From Brucella intermedia LMG 3301 (GTDB taxonomy: Bacteria; Pseudomonadota; Alphaproteobacteria; Rhizobiales; Rhizobiaceae), in contig NZ_ACQA01000002.1 of NCBI RefSeq assembly GCF_000182645.1, forward strand, positions 62,001 to 126,000: a stretch of DNA of 64,000 bases, written 5' to 3'. Shown here piece after piece: positions 44,383 to 53,705 of the stretch. Every line of letters begins with the position of its first letter. Position 1 is the first letter of the stretch. The notes under the pieces are model-generated. The model searched no databases and was not told the origin of the DNA. It was given only the letters and a program-made list of their open reading frames with translations. The position numbers were made by a program, and so were the translations under genes.

Positions 44383-45462
44383 CTATTTCGAAAACCAGCG
44401 CAGCTGGCTGGCATCGACCGAAATGCCGACCGGAACGCCGGGAGAAAGGCGGATATGGTCGAGATAAGTCAGTTCGTGACCGTCCTGCTGCGAACCGATG
44501 CGCACCGTGGTCAGGTGGCCGTCGCCGCGAAACTGCGAGCGCAGCACGGTTGCGGGAATTGCGGCTTCATGGACGGGAACGCTGCGCACGGAGCGCGACG
44601 GCAACAGCACATGGGTTGCCTGTCCGGCGGCGGAACCTTGGGCGATGTGGATTTCAGTGCGCGCGATCTTGTAGGCATTGTCGCGCTGTTCGACCGGTAC
44701 GACACAGCCGAGCCGCAGGAAATCGGCGACCGCAGGTGTGGTCGGCTCGGCGACAAGCGCTTCAGGCGAAGCCAGCTGCTCGATCACACCGGCGCGCATG
44801 ACAGCCACCTGATCGGCCAGGGAAAAGGCTTCGCTCTGGTCGTGGGTGACATAGATCGCGGTCAGGCCCAGATTGGCGACAAGCTGCCCGATCTCGGTGA
44901 CCATGTTTTCGCGCAGTTCCCGGTCGAGATTGGAAAGCGGCTCGTCGAACAATACCAGTCCCGGTTCGGCAACGATGGCGCGGGCAATGGCGACGCGCTG
45001 CTGCTGGCCGCCCGATATATCGCTGATCGCACGCTCTCCAAATCCGGCCAGACCAACGCGGTCGAGTGCGGAGGCAACGCGCTTTTCCCGCTCCGCGCGG
45101 CCCAGCCCGCGCATTTCGAGCGGAAAGGACACATTGCCGAAAACGGTCATATGCGGCCAGAGCGCATAATCCTGAAACACCATGCCGAGATGCCGCTTTT
45201 CAGGCGGGACGAAAGTGCCCTTCCGGGCATCCGCGACGGTGATGCCGTTGATCGTGATCGATCCTTTCGTCGGGGCGAGCAGTCCGGCCACGAGGCGAAG
45301 CAGCGTGGTCTTGCCACAACCGGACGGCCCTAGCAGGGCGAGGGTCTGTCCTCGCGGCAGTGAAAGATCGATATTTTTCAATATCGTGGTCGGACCGTAG
45401 GCAAGATTCAGCCCCTCAGCCCGAACGGCAATATCCGCTTTTATATTAGAGGACTGTAACAT
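44383..45462 (-). CDS. FbpC/PotA-type ABC importer ATPase
   Basis: 359 aa from the ATG at 45462 (a TTG five codons earlier is possible). Walker A is LGPSGCGKTTLLRL, Q-loop GMVFQDYAL, signature [14 protein letters not shown], Walker B LVLFDEPLSNLD, switch His YVTHDQSEAF. The C-terminal ~110 residues form a TOBE-like domain (VLLPSRSVRSVPV...), usual in this class, which can sense substrate. It is the first gene of the leftward operon ATPase-binding protein-permease-cupin. The order with the ATPase first is less common than with the binding protein first. Confidence 0.92.
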   Translation of the reverse strand: MLQSSNIKADIAVRAEGLNLAYGPTTILKNIDLSLPRGQTLALLGPSGCGKTTLLRLVAGLLAPTKGSITINGITVADARKGTFVPPEKRHLGMVFQDYALWPHMTVFGNVSFPLEMRGLGRAEREKRVASALDRVGLAGFGERAISDISGGQQQRVAIARAIVAEPGLVLFDEPLSNLDRELRENMVTEIGQLVANLGLTAIYVTHDQSEAFSLADQVAVMRAGVIEQLASPEALVAEPTTPAVADFLRLGCVVPVEQRDNAYKIARTEIHIAQGSAAGQATHVLLPSRSVRSVPVHEAAIPATVLRSQFRGDGHLTTVRIGSQQDGHELTYLDHIRLSPGVPVGISVDASQLRWFSK

Positions 45463-45607
45463 TTTCCCGCAATCCAAATGACTTGGGAGCTTCTATTCGG
45501 ATTGCGTGACAGTTGGATGACGTTGCGAAAGGGCGTCCTGCCGCCTGTGGGGAACCAATCGCCCCGGCATCGGTTTTTCTCTTCATGCGAAAAAGGAAGG
45601 GAAGACG

Positions 45608-46144
45608 ATGAGATTTGGAAAACTCGCCCTGGGTCTGACGGGATTGGCCGCGGGATACGCGCTGACCCGGGCAAGCTCGCCGCAAATTCCACAGGGAATA
45701 GTCCCGGTTAAACCCTTCGATCTCACGCGCTATCTCGGCAAGTGGTACGAAGTGGGACGGCTTGAAAACCGTTTCGAGCGTGGTCTGACGCGCACGACCG
45801 CGGAATATTCGCTGAATCCCGATCAAACGGTGAAAGTGGTCAATCGCGGCTTCGATCCGTGGAAAGGTCGCTGGACGCAGGCCACCGGAACCGCGCGCTT
45901 TGTTCGGTCTCCCGACGAAGGCGCGTTGAAAGTTTCCTTCTTCGGGCCATTCTACGGCGGCTACAACATCATGGATATCGATGAAGGCGGCTATCAATGG
46001 TCGATCATTGTCGGCTCTACGCGCAGTTACTTCTGGGTGCTGTCGCGCGAGCCGGAGCCAAGCGAAGAGTTGAAGGCGCGTGCTGTCGCGCAGGCGTTGC
46101 TTCTCGGGATCAATTCCGACGCCATTTTGTGGGTGCCGCAGTAA
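45608..46144 (+). CDS. bacterial lipocalin (Blc family)
   Basis: 178 aa, with an N-terminal hydrophobic anchor or signal (MRFGKLALGLTGLAAGYALT) but no lipobox Cys, unlike E. coli Blc. Lipocalin block 1 is YLGKWYEVGRLENRFERGL (GxW motif), then TTAEYSLNPDQTVKVVNRGF, FFGPFYGGYNIMDID and the closing YFWVLSREPEPS. Bacterial lipocalins carry lysophospholipids or fatty acids at the membrane. The ribosome site GGAAGGGAAG precedes the ATG. It is a single gene, divergent from the importer operon, with a strong terminator directly after. Confidence 0.92.
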   Translation: MRFGKLALGLTGLAAGYALTRASSPQIPQGIVPVKPFDLTRYLGKWYEVGRLENRFERGLTRTTAEYSLNPDQTVKVVNRGFDPWKGRWTQATGTARFVRSPDEGALKVSFFGPFYGGYNIMDIDEGGYQWSIIVGSTRSYFWVLSREPEPSEELKARAVAQALLLGINSDAILWVPQ

Positions 46145-46153
46145 ATGCACAGC

Positions 46154-46180
46154 AAAAGGCCCGCCGAAGCGGGCCTTTTA
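46154..46180. terminator. bidirectional Rho-independent terminator
   Basis: AAAA, a 7-bp stem GGCCCGC / GCGGGCC with loop CGAA, then TTTT. The A-run and T-run extend the stem and provide a U-tract on both strands. It sits in the 44-base gap between the convergent lipocalin and aldehyde dehydrogenase genes and should end both. Confidence 0.92.
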
Positions 46181-46188
46181 TTCTTGGC

Positions 46189-48585
46189 CTATGCCCCGTA
46201 AGGCACCCAGATATTTTTCACCTGCACAGCCCGCCGCAGATAATCACGGCCCTGTCCTTCGGCCCTGTTAAGCCAGTTGGGCAGGCGACCGTTGTTGGCC
46301 CAAGTGGCCTTGAGGTTTCCGGCTGAAGCCTTTTCGACCATGGCGCTGCCCTCGCGGGAACCGAAGTACCAGACAGCCGCAACATCGTCGTGTTCGGCCA
46401 GCGTCTTCGTCAGAAGGTCGCGTTCTCCGGTGACGATATTGACCACGCCGCCCGGCACATCGGACGTGTCGAGCACCTGATAGAAGTCGCCTGCGACCAG
46501 CGGCTGGCGGCTGGAAGGCACGACCACCGTTCGGTTGCCCATGGCGATTGCGGGAAGCACGAGCGAGACGAGCGACAGAAGCGGCGCTTCGTCCGGGCAG
46601 ACGATGCCCATCACGCCCCACGGTTCGTTCATCGCCAGCGTTACATGGCGCGACTTGGTTGAGTGCACCGCCCCGTCGAACTTGTCGGCCTGCGCGGCAT
46701 AATAGAAGATGCGGCGCAGCGCGGTTTCAAATTCCTCTTCCGCCTTTTTCTCGTTGACGCCGGTGCTTTCCATCAGTCGCGCCACGAAATCCGCCCGGCG
46801 CGCATCAAGGTTTTCGCCGAGATAATAGAGCACCTGCGCCCGGTTATGGGCTGTTGCTGCGCCCCAGCTTCCGGCCTTTGTCGCCGCTTCCACCGCGTTG
46901 CGAATGTCCTTGCGATTGCCGATCCCGGCCTGACCGATGACCGCGCCACCCTTGCCGATGACCGAATAGCTGTAGCCGCCATCGGGGCGCGCCTGCTTGC
47001 CGCCGATATAGTTCTTCATCGTGCGATCAATACCGTCGATAGCGACCTTGTCGTCACTGGCAGGCGAGGCCGATGGCACGAAGACTTCCGCAACCTCGGC
47101 CGGGGAGAGGGCCTTTTCCCAATCGGAGACAAGATATTCGTACATGCCCTCGCGTGCGCCTTCGCGGCCGAACCCGCTTTCGCGGTAGCCGCCGAAACCG
47201 GCTCCGGCATCCAGCATGTTGGTGCAGTTGATCCAGACGACACCGGCCTTCACCCGCGCCGCAAGATCGAGCGCGACATTGATGTTTTCAGACCAGATCG
47301 ACGCAGCCAGCCCGTAGCGCGTATTGTTGGCAAGCGAGACGGCTTCGTCCGGGGTGCGGAAGGTCGTCGCCGCCGCAATCGGCCCGAAGATTTCCACCTG
47401 ACACACGGTCGAGGCCTGATCCACTTCGGTGAAGAAACCGGGGGCGATGTAATTGCCCTTGGCTGGCAGCGGGTTCGGCGTCTGCCACAATTCGCCGCCT
47501 TCCTCGATGCCCTTCTGGATAAGATCGAAAATGCGCTTCACCTGACCGGGCGAGACGATGGCCCCGACATCGGTCGATTTGTCGAGCGGATCGCCGACCC
47601 ACAAGCTTTCGAGGCGCTTTTTCAGCTTGGCATAAAAACGCCCGGCAATGCCTTCCTGCACCAGCAGCCGTGATCCGGCGCAGCACACTTCGCCCTGATT
47701 GAACCAGATGGCATCGACCACACCCTCGACCGCGGCATCGAGATCGGCATCTTCAAAGACGATGAAGGGCGACTTGCCGCCCAGTTCCAGCGACAGTTTT
47801 TTGCCCGAACCTGCGATCTGCTCGCGAATGACGCGGCCAACCCGCGTCGAGCCGGTGAAGGCAACCTTGTCCACCCCGTCGTGGCCGCAGATTTCCGCGC
47901 CGGTGGTGCCATCGCCCTGCACGATGTTAACGACACCTGCGGGCAAGCCGACTTCGTGGCAGATTTCAGCAAAGGCAATGGCCGAAAGCGGCGTCAGATC
48001 GGCAGGTTTCAGAACCACCGTGTTACCGGCGGCCAAAGCGGGTGCGATCTTCCAGGCAAGCATGAGAAGCGGGAAATTCCACGGAATGACCTGACCGCAG
48101 ACGCCGACCGGCGAAAAGCCCTTGAACTCATCTTCCACCATCTCGGCCCAGCCCGCATGATGGTAGAAATGGCGGGCGGCGAGCGGAATGTCGATATCGC
48201 GGGTTTCGCGGATCGGCTTGCCATTGTCCATGGTTTCCAGCACGGCCAGAAAGCGCTCGCGCTTCTGGATATGGCGCGCGATGGCATAGAGATATTTCGC
48301 ACGCTCGTAGCCCGACAGCTTGGACCATTTGCCGAAAGCGGCGCGGGCGGCCTTTACCGCCTGATCGACATCATCCGCATTGCCGCAGGTGATTTCTGCG
48401 AGCTTGTCGCCATTGGCCGGATTGGCGACGGCGATCGCCTTGCGGCCTTCCGGCTTGACAAAGGCTCCGTTGATATAGTGGCCGAAAGAACGGCCATGCT
48501 GTTCCAGCCACAGGTTCACATCGCCGTTTGCTTCGGGTGAAGGTCCGTATTCCATGGTCTTGAGAATGTCCTTGATGGGTCGCAT
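46189..48585 (-). CDS. two-domain aldehyde dehydrogenase (ALDH16 type)
   Basis: 798 aa. Residues 1-~490 are a complete ALDH: PWNFPLLMLAWKIAPAL (168-184), FTGSTRVG (243-250), general base E267 in LELGGKSP and catalytic C301 in FNQGEVCCAGSR. Residues ~520-798 are a second, shorter ALDH-like domain. It has the cofactor-side region (VMGIVCPDEAPLLSLVSLVLPAIAMGN) but no matching glutamate/cysteine site, so it is non-catalytic. This layout is that of ALDH16, known from animals and some bacteria. It is the last gene of the deoxyribose-type operon, where it could oxidise the acetaldehyde released by DeoC to acetate. It lies 65 bases after deoC. Confidence 0.88.
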   Translation of the reverse strand: MRPIKDILKTMEYGPSPEANGDVNLWLEQHGRSFGHYINGAFVKPEGRKAIAVANPANGDKLAEITCGNADDVDQAVKAARAAFGKWSKLSGYERAKYLYAIARHIQKRERFLAVLETMDNGKPIRETRDIDIPLAARHFYHHAGWAEMVEDEFKGFSPVGVCGQVIPWNFPLLMLAWKIAPALAAGNTVVLKPADLTPLSAIAFAEICHEVGLPAGVVNIVQGDGTTGAEICGHDGVDKVAFTGSTRVGRVIREQIAGSGKKLSLELGGKSPFIVFEDADLDAAVEGVVDAIWFNQGEVCCAGSRLLVQEGIAGRFYAKLKKRLESLWVGDPLDKSTDVGAIVSPGQVKRIFDLIQKGIEEGGELWQTPNPLPAKGNYIAPGFFTEVDQASTVCQVEIFGPIAAATTFRTPDEAVSLANNTRYGLAASIWSENINVALDLAARVKAGVVWINCTNMLDAGAGFGGYRESGFGREGAREGMYEYLVSDWEKALSPAEVAEVFVPSASPASDDKVAIDGIDRTMKNYIGGKQARPDGGYSYSVIGKGGAVIGQAGIGNRKDIRNAVEAATKAGSWGAATAHNRAQVLYYLGENLDARRADFVARLMESTGVNEKKAEEEFETALRRIFYYAAQADKFDGAVHSTKSRHVTLAMNEPWGVMGIVCPDEAPLLSLVSLVLPAIAMGNRTVVVPSSRQPLVAGDFYQVLDTSDVPGGVVNIVTGERDLLTKTLAEHDDVAAVWYFGSREGSAMVEKASAGNLKATWANNGRLPNWLNRAEGQGRDYLRRAVQVKNIWVPYGA

Positions 48586-48650
48586 TCTGAAAATCCTCTA
48601 AGCATTTGCAGCCAAATGGAGCTTTTGGCGTCGCAGAAATGCGATAAACT

Positions 48651-49610
48651 TTATGCAGCAGCGTGACGGTTGGCGGCGGAGTAGCGCCCGGTCACGAAGT
48701 GCTCCAATTGCCGTTCGATATCTCCAAGCATCGATGATGCGCCGATGCGGAACAGATCGGGTTCCAGCCAGCGATTGCCGAGTTCTTCCTTCATCAGGGT
48801 GAGCCAGGCGAGCGCATCCTTGGCGCTCTTGAGGCCGCCCGCAGGCTTGAAGCCGACGCTCTGGCCGGAAAGCGCGCCATAATCGCGCAGCGCCCGCACC
48901 ATGGTCAGGCTCACCGGCAAGGTGGCGTTGACATCTTCCTTGCCGGTCGAGGTCTTGATGAAATCCGAACCCGCCTGCATCGCCACCATCGAGGCGCGAT
49001 AGACATTTGTGAGCGTGTTGAGATCGCCGGTGGCGAGGATCGCCTTCATATGCGCATCGCCGCAGGCTTCCCGCATGGCGGCAATCTCGTCGTAAAGGGC
49101 TGACCAGTTCTGCGTCAGCACGTGCTCGCGGGTAATCACGATGTCGATTTCATGCGCGCCCTGTTCCACCGCATAGGTGATTTCGGCAAGGCGCAGCGGC
49201 AAGGGGGTCAGACCGGCAGGAAAGCCCGTCGCCACCGAGGCGACCGGAATGCCGGAACCTTCAAGCGCTTTCACGGCGTGCGGAACCATGGTCGGATAAA
49301 CGCAGACCGCACCGGTGGTGATGCCTGCATCCGCGAGGCCCAGCGCTTCCAGAATATCCTCGCGTACCGGACGGCGCGCCTTGGCGCAGAGCCTGCGCAC
49401 GCGGCCCGCCGTATCGTCGCCGGCGAGCGTCGTCAGGTCGATGCACTGGATGGCGCGGATGAGCCACGCCGCCTGATATTCCTTCTTCACCGAACGGCGG
49501 GCGCTGATGGTGGCGGCGCGGCGCTCGGAGGCGCTGCGATTGACGGACACGTCCTCAAACCAGTCCGGCTTGAGCGGTGTCCCGTTATTGCGGGGGAGGG
49601 CTTCGGTCAT
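48651..49610 (-). CDS. deoC: deoxyribose-phosphate aldolase
   Basis: 319 aa, class I aldolase that splits 2-deoxy-D-ribose 5-phosphate into glyceraldehyde 3-phosphate and acetaldehyde. The Schiff-base lysine is K219 in SDFIKTSTGKEDVNATL; VATGFPAGLTPLPLRLAEI and EIDIVITREHVLTQNW precede it. The protein is ~60 residues longer than the E. coli enzyme because of an N-terminal extension, as is common in alphaproteobacteria. It sits between the kinase and the aldehyde dehydrogenase, the logical order of the pathway. Confidence 0.95.
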   Translation of the reverse strand: MTEALPRNNGTPLKPDWFEDVSVNRSASERRAATISARRSVKKEYQAAWLIRAIQCIDLTTLAGDDTAGRVRRLCAKARRPVREDILEALGLADAGITTGAVCVYPTMVPHAVKALEGSGIPVASVATGFPAGLTPLPLRLAEITYAVEQGAHEIDIVITREHVLTQNWSALYDEIAAMREACGDAHMKAILATGDLNTLTNVYRASMVAMQAGSDFIKTSTGKEDVNATLPVSLTMVRALRDYGALSGQSVGFKPAGGLKSAKDALAWLTLMKEELGNRWLEPDLFRIGASSMLGDIERQLEHFVTGRYSAANRHAAA

Positions 49611-49640
49611 TTCATTGTCCGTTCATGGGTTCAGTTACGA

Positions 49641-50585
49641 TCAGGCGCGTTCGGTCGAGGGGGCGTGATCGCGGCAGAACGTTTCGAATTCTTCCTGGCT
49701 GGCATAGGCTTTCTGCGTGCCGGACCGGGTGATGGAATGGGCCGCATACAGGGCGGCCTTGCGAAGCGAGGCCTCCACATCGCCGGTCCCGGCGTAAAAC
49801 CGGGCGAAGGAGCCGATAAAGGCATCGCCTGCGCCAGTCGTGTCCTTCGGCGTGACCTTGACTGGCGGAATATTGACGATTTCGCTTGCCGTAATCATCC
49901 GCGCTCCGCGTCCGCCGAGCGTAACGATGACGGTGCGGATGCCACGCGCGATGAGCGAACGCGCTGCGCTGACGATTTCATCGTCCGTCCCGGTCGGCAG
50001 GCCGGAGAGGATTGCCAACTCGCTCTCGTTCGGCACGAGAAAGGTCACCTGCCGGATCAATTCGGGATCGAGATCGGCGGCGGCAGGGGCCGGGTTCAGG
50101 ATGGTTTCAATGCCATTTTCTGCAGCAAAGGCGATGGTGTGATAGACGGTCTCGACCGGAACTTCCATCTGCATGAGAATAAGGCCGCAAGCTTTCAGAT
50201 CGTTGGCAGCCTTGTCGACTTCGGCGGGCAGAAGATCGGCATTGGCGCCCTTGACGATGAGGATCGAGTTTTCACCCGAGGGTTCGACGAAGATTGGGGC
50301 TACGCCGCTCGATTTGCCGGGGACCTTGCGCACATGGCGCGTATCGACGCCGAACTCATTCAGGTTGCGGATGGTGCTGTCGGCGAAAATATCGTCGCCC
50401 ACCCGCGTGACCATCATCACATCCGCGCCAAGGCGCGCGGCGGCGACGGCCTGATTGGCGCCCTTGCCGCCGCAGCCGATTTCAAATGTCGGGGCTTCCA
50501 GCGTTTCGCCGGGGCCGGGCATACGGTTCACATAGGTGATGAGGTCCACCATGTTGGAGCCGACCACTCCGATCTTTCTGGTCAT
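49641..50585 (-). CDS. PfkB-family kinase, probable deoxyribokinase/ribokinase
   Basis: 314 aa from the ATG at 50585 with AAGGAA 7 bases upstream; the longer frame upstream runs into the next gene and is not used. Ribokinase features: VVGSNMVDLITYVNRMPGPGET at the start, GCGGKGANQAVAAARLG near residue 40, and the catalytic DTTGAGDAFIGSFARF near 250. With deoC next to it, 2-deoxy-D-ribose is the most likely substrate (giving deoxyribose 5-phosphate); ribose is the alternative. It lies 30 bases before deoC. Confidence 0.88.
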   Translation of the reverse strand: MTRKIGVVGSNMVDLITYVNRMPGPGETLEAPTFEIGCGGKGANQAVAAARLGADVMMVTRVGDDIFADSTIRNLNEFGVDTRHVRKVPGKSSGVAPIFVEPSGENSILIVKGANADLLPAEVDKAANDLKACGLILMQMEVPVETVYHTIAFAAENGIETILNPAPAAADLDPELIRQVTFLVPNESELAILSGLPTGTDDEIVSAARSLIARGIRTVIVTLGGRGARMITASEIVNIPPVKVTPKDTTGAGDAFIGSFARFYAGTGDVEASLRKAALYAAHSITRSGTQKAYASQEEFETFCRDHAPSTERA

Positions 50586-50604
50586 GAGACGTTCCTTTGA
50601 AATT

Positions 50605-51699
50605 TCAGAGTGCCTTGATCGTGGCTTCAAACTGTTCGGCGGCTGTCGTATCGAGATAGCCGACGCGCACGGGAAAGACGGCGCGCTTACCCGGTGCCAG
50701 CACCTGCACATTGTTCTTGGCTTTTTCGGCCAGATAGCCTTCCGGCTCGCAGGTCGAGGGCAGGGCAAAGGCTGCAACCTGCGCGTCTCCGTTCACGAGA
50801 ATCCAGCGCACGGTTTTTGGGAAGATTTCGGTCGGGTAGGAAATGCCAAATCCGTCGCCCTCGGGAAGCTGCATCATCAGATGTGTGTTGCCATCGGCAT
50901 CTTTCGGCAAGCCGCGAATATAGAAGACCTGCTCGGGATCGTAGCGCTCCGGTTCATCCAGCACTTCCATCGCGGCCGGGTCGGAGGCCAGTTCGTCGAT
51001 CAGCGACAGGTAATCGTCGTTGGGCGTAACGTGGCCGGGAACGGCGGTGCGCACCTGCACGTGATCCGGCGTATAGGGCACCGGCTGCACGATCCGCGCG
51101 CCTTCCGCATAGGCGAAATTGACGTGGCACATATACATCAGCTCCATAGGAGCGGATGAAAGGTTCTCCACGTCCATGGTGATGTCGAACAGCGTTTCAT
51201 CGGCATGAAGCCGCACGCTTGGCCGTGCCAGATAATGCGCGCCGAAGCCCATTACATATTCGTATTCGCCGGTGATCTCGACAAAGACGCCGCGCGCGTC
51301 ATGACCAAAGAGAAGGCCCGCCTTGTCCATCTTTGCGCAGGCCATTTCGCCATGCAGAAGATGATTGTCCTGAGGCGAAGGACAGCCATTGCGCAGGATG
51401 CCGCTGTGGAACGCAAAGCAGCCATAGGTTTCCACGATGGTGGTTGCCGGGCGCGGCATGGAGAAGCTGTTGCCCATGGTGAGGTCCACGCCGTCGAATT
51501 CAGCCCCCCAGATCATCTGGCCCATGAAGGGCAGCACGATGATGTTGCCGCGCTCGTTCTCGACCAGCAGGGCCTCTATGCCGCTTGGATAGCGAAAGGC
51601 GGTGACGCTGAGGCCATAGGTGTTGGCGATCACATGCGGCTGCTCGACAAAATCCTGGCGGCGAAGATGAAATTCGATGTCCGGCCCGATATTTTGCAT
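50605..51699 (-). CDS. aldose 1-epimerase-like protein (DUF4432)
   Basis: 364 aa from the ATG at 51699. The longer open frame upstream is out of context and overlaps the permease. A galactose-mutarotase-type beta-sandwich: GNIIVLPFMGQMIWGAEFDG, FAFHSGILRNGCPSPQDNHLLHGEMACAKMD with a His in the usual active-site region, and MELMYMCHVNFAYAEGARI. It would interconvert the anomers of the sugar that the importer brings in, just before the kinase. It lies 20 bases upstream of the kinase and 5 bases after the permease. No signal peptide, so cytoplasmic. Confidence 0.82.
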   Translation of the reverse strand: MQNIGPDIEFHLRRQDFVEQPHVIANTYGLSVTAFRYPSGIEALLVENERGNIIVLPFMGQMIWGAEFDGVDLTMGNSFSMPRPATTIVETYGCFAFHSGILRNGCPSPQDNHLLHGEMACAKMDKAGLLFGHDARGVFVEITGEYEYVMGFGAHYLARPSVRLHADETLFDITMDVENLSSAPMELMYMCHVNFAYAEGARIVQPVPYTPDHVQVRTAVPGHVTPNDDYLSLIDELASDPAAMEVLDEPERYDPEQVFYIRGLPKDADGNTHLMMQLPEGDGFGISYPTEIFPKTVRWILVNGDAQVAAFALPSTCEPEGYLAEKAKNNVQVLAPGKRAVFPVRVGYLDTTAAEQFEATIKAL

Positions 51700-51704
51700 A
51701 GGGA

Positions 51705-52703
51705 TCACCTGCCCTGATTGCGCGATGCGTTGATCGCGATGACGAGAATGAGGAAAGCGCCCCAGATGAAATCGATGAGATGGTTGGAGAACCGCATCAT
51801 CTGGAAGCCGGAGGAAAGCAGCATCAGCGCCACGAGCGCGATGGCGATGCCCAGCACCCGCCCCTTGCCGCCTGCCGGATTGGTGCCCCCGAGAACGGCG
51901 ATCAGCACGGCTTGCAGCAGGTAGGACGCGCCATAGTCCGACTTGGCGGCGTTGGTGCGGCCCGAGAGGATGATCCCGGCTATGGAAGCCAGAACGCCGG
52001 TGAGCATGTAGGAGTAAAGGATCATGCGCTCCTTGCGGATGCCGGCAAAGACGGCAGCCCGGGGATTGGTGCCGATCAGCATGAGATTGATGCCGAGCGT
52101 CGTGCGCGTCAGGAGAATTGCCACGACGATGCACACCGCGATGAACAGAAGGAAAGGCGTGGCGATGCCGAACAGATTGCCGTTACCGACCCAGTTCCAC
52201 GCATCGGGGAAGCCGACGATGGCAGGCCCGCCGGTCAGAACCAGGGCAAGCCCCATCAGCACCTGTCCGGTGCCGAGCGTGGCGAGGATCGGCGTGATGC
52301 GCAGCCTGGCTATGAGGAGGCCGTTGACCAGCCCCGACACAAGCCCGACCAGCAGTGCGAGCAATATGCCGATGATGGTGTAGAACAGCATCCCCGAGCC
52401 GGAGGCCTGTGCCGCCTGCACCATGGAGGAGTGAAAATAAACCCCGGCCACGATGCCCGCCAGATTGGCGATGCCGACCACCGAAAGATCGATGCCGCCC
52501 GTCAGCATGGCAATCATCATGGCGACGGAGAGGATGCCCAGCTCCGGCATGATGTAGCTGATGGATTCAAAGTTGTAATAGCGCAGGAACTTGTCCGGAT
52601 TCATCCAGGTCATCAACGCAAAGACCAGCACGGTGATGACGATGAGCTGGATGATATTGCTGTCTCCGCCAAGGATGCGGCGCATGTCGGAAGACTGTTT
52701 CAT
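51705..52703 (-). CDS. sugar ABC importer permease 2
   Basis: 332 aa from the ATG at 52703 with GAGGAG upstream. An RbsC-type permease with about eight to ten helices. Signature regions: ELGILSVAMMIAMLTGGIDLSVVG near residue 58 and YLLQAVLIAVLGGTNPAGGKGR near 260. It follows a sister permease by 13 bases; together they form the channel with the two-domain ATPase. Confidence 0.92.
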   Translation of the reverse strand: MKQSSDMRRILGGDSNIIQLIVITVLVFALMTWMNPDKFLRYYNFESISYIMPELGILSVAMMIAMLTGGIDLSVVGIANLAGIVAGVYFHSSMVQAAQASGSGMLFYTIIGILLALLVGLVSGLVNGLLIARLRITPILATLGTGQVLMGLALVLTGGPAIVGFPDAWNWVGNGNLFGIATPFLLFIAVCIVVAILLTRTTLGINLMLIGTNPRAAVFAGIRKERMILYSYMLTGVLASIAGIILSGRTNAAKSDYGASYLLQAVLIAVLGGTNPAGGKGRVLGIAIALVALMLLSSGFQMMRFSNHLIDFIWGAFLILVIAINASRNQGR

Positions 52704-52716
52704 GTCGCTTGTCTCC

Positions 52717-53694
52717 TCAGGCGATGCTTTTGCGGTCACGCCATGCGGTGATGGCGGTGGCAACGATGATGATGAGACCCACCACGACGCGCTGCCATGT
52801 GGTGTCGACCTTCATGATGATGAGCGAGTTCTTGACCATGACGAGCATGAAGACACCCATCAGCGTGCCGAGAACGGTGCCGCGTCCGCCGAAGATCGAC
52901 GCGCCGCCCAGAACCACGGCTGCGATCACGTCCAGCTCAAGCCCGACGAAATCACGCGGATTGGCAAGCCAGATCATCGAGGAATGCAGAAGGCCCGCGA
53001 AGCCTGCGAGCGCCCCGGCCACGCAATAGACGAAGAAGATGGTGCGGCGGGTATTGAAGCCGACGCGCTTTGCCGCTTCCGGCGATCCGCCATAGGCATA
53101 GACGCTGCGCCCGATCATCGTATAGTTGAGGATCAGGTGGATCAGCAGCGCCAGCGCCAGATAGACGAGGAACATCGCGGTCAGGCCGAAAGCCGTGCCG
53201 GAGGCCGATGTCAGCGAGATCACATCGGTCTTGCCGAATGCGATCAGTTCCTTCGGCATCTTGTTGATGTTGACGATGCTGGTGCCGACAAGGCCCAGCA
53301 CCAGTCCGCGCACGATGGAGCCTGTGCCGAGCGTGACGATCAGCGGGATCATCTTGAAGCGATGGATGATCAGGCCGTTGAAAGCGCCGAGCAGCAGGCC
53401 GATCAGCGTTGCCGCGACGAAGGGAATGAACACGCCGTCATAGCCGAGATAGACCATGGCGCGGACTGTCAGATACATGGCCGCGATGGCAAAGGCGGTG
53501 AAGGAAACATCGATGCCGCCGGAAATCATCACAAGCAACACACCGAGCGCCATGATGCCGATCACGACATTGGAACGCAGGAGGCCGAAGATATTGTCCA
53601 GCGACCAGAATGCCGGATTGATGAGGCCGATAATGACCATCGCCGCGAACAGGACGCAGGCAATGATGAATTCGGTACTGCGGAAGAATTTCAT
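52717..53694 (-). CDS. sugar ABC importer permease 1
   Basis: 325 aa from the ATG at 53694 (MKFFRSTEF). An RbsC-type permease: VIGIMALGVLLVMISGGIDVSFTA near residue 45 and LDVIAAVVLGGASIFGGRGTVLG near 255. It lies 11 bases after the ATPase gene. Two different permeases in one operon occur in the autoinducer-2, rhamnose and related sugar importers, here presumably for deoxyribose or a deoxynucleoside. Confidence 0.92.
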   Translation of the reverse strand: MKFFRSTEFIIACVLFAAMVIIGLINPAFWSLDNIFGLLRSNVVIGIMALGVLLVMISGGIDVSFTAFAIAAMYLTVRAMVYLGYDGVFIPFVAATLIGLLLGAFNGLIIHRFKMIPLIVTLGTGSIVRGLVLGLVGTSIVNINKMPKELIAFGKTDVISLTSASGTAFGLTAMFLVYLALALLIHLILNYTMIGRSVYAYGGSPEAAKRVGFNTRRTIFFVYCVAGALAGFAGLLHSSMIWLANPRDFVGLELDVIAAVVLGGASIFGGRGTVLGTLMGVFMLVMVKNSLIIMKVDTTWQRVVVGLIIIVATAITAWRDRKSIA

Positions 53695-53705
53695 TTGCCG
53701 GCTCC

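Noticed and set aside
50605..52134. Longer N-terminal form of the epimerase-like protein (509 aa)
   Set aside because: The added part is antisense-like sequence within the permease gene; the ATG at 51699 fits the operon spacing.
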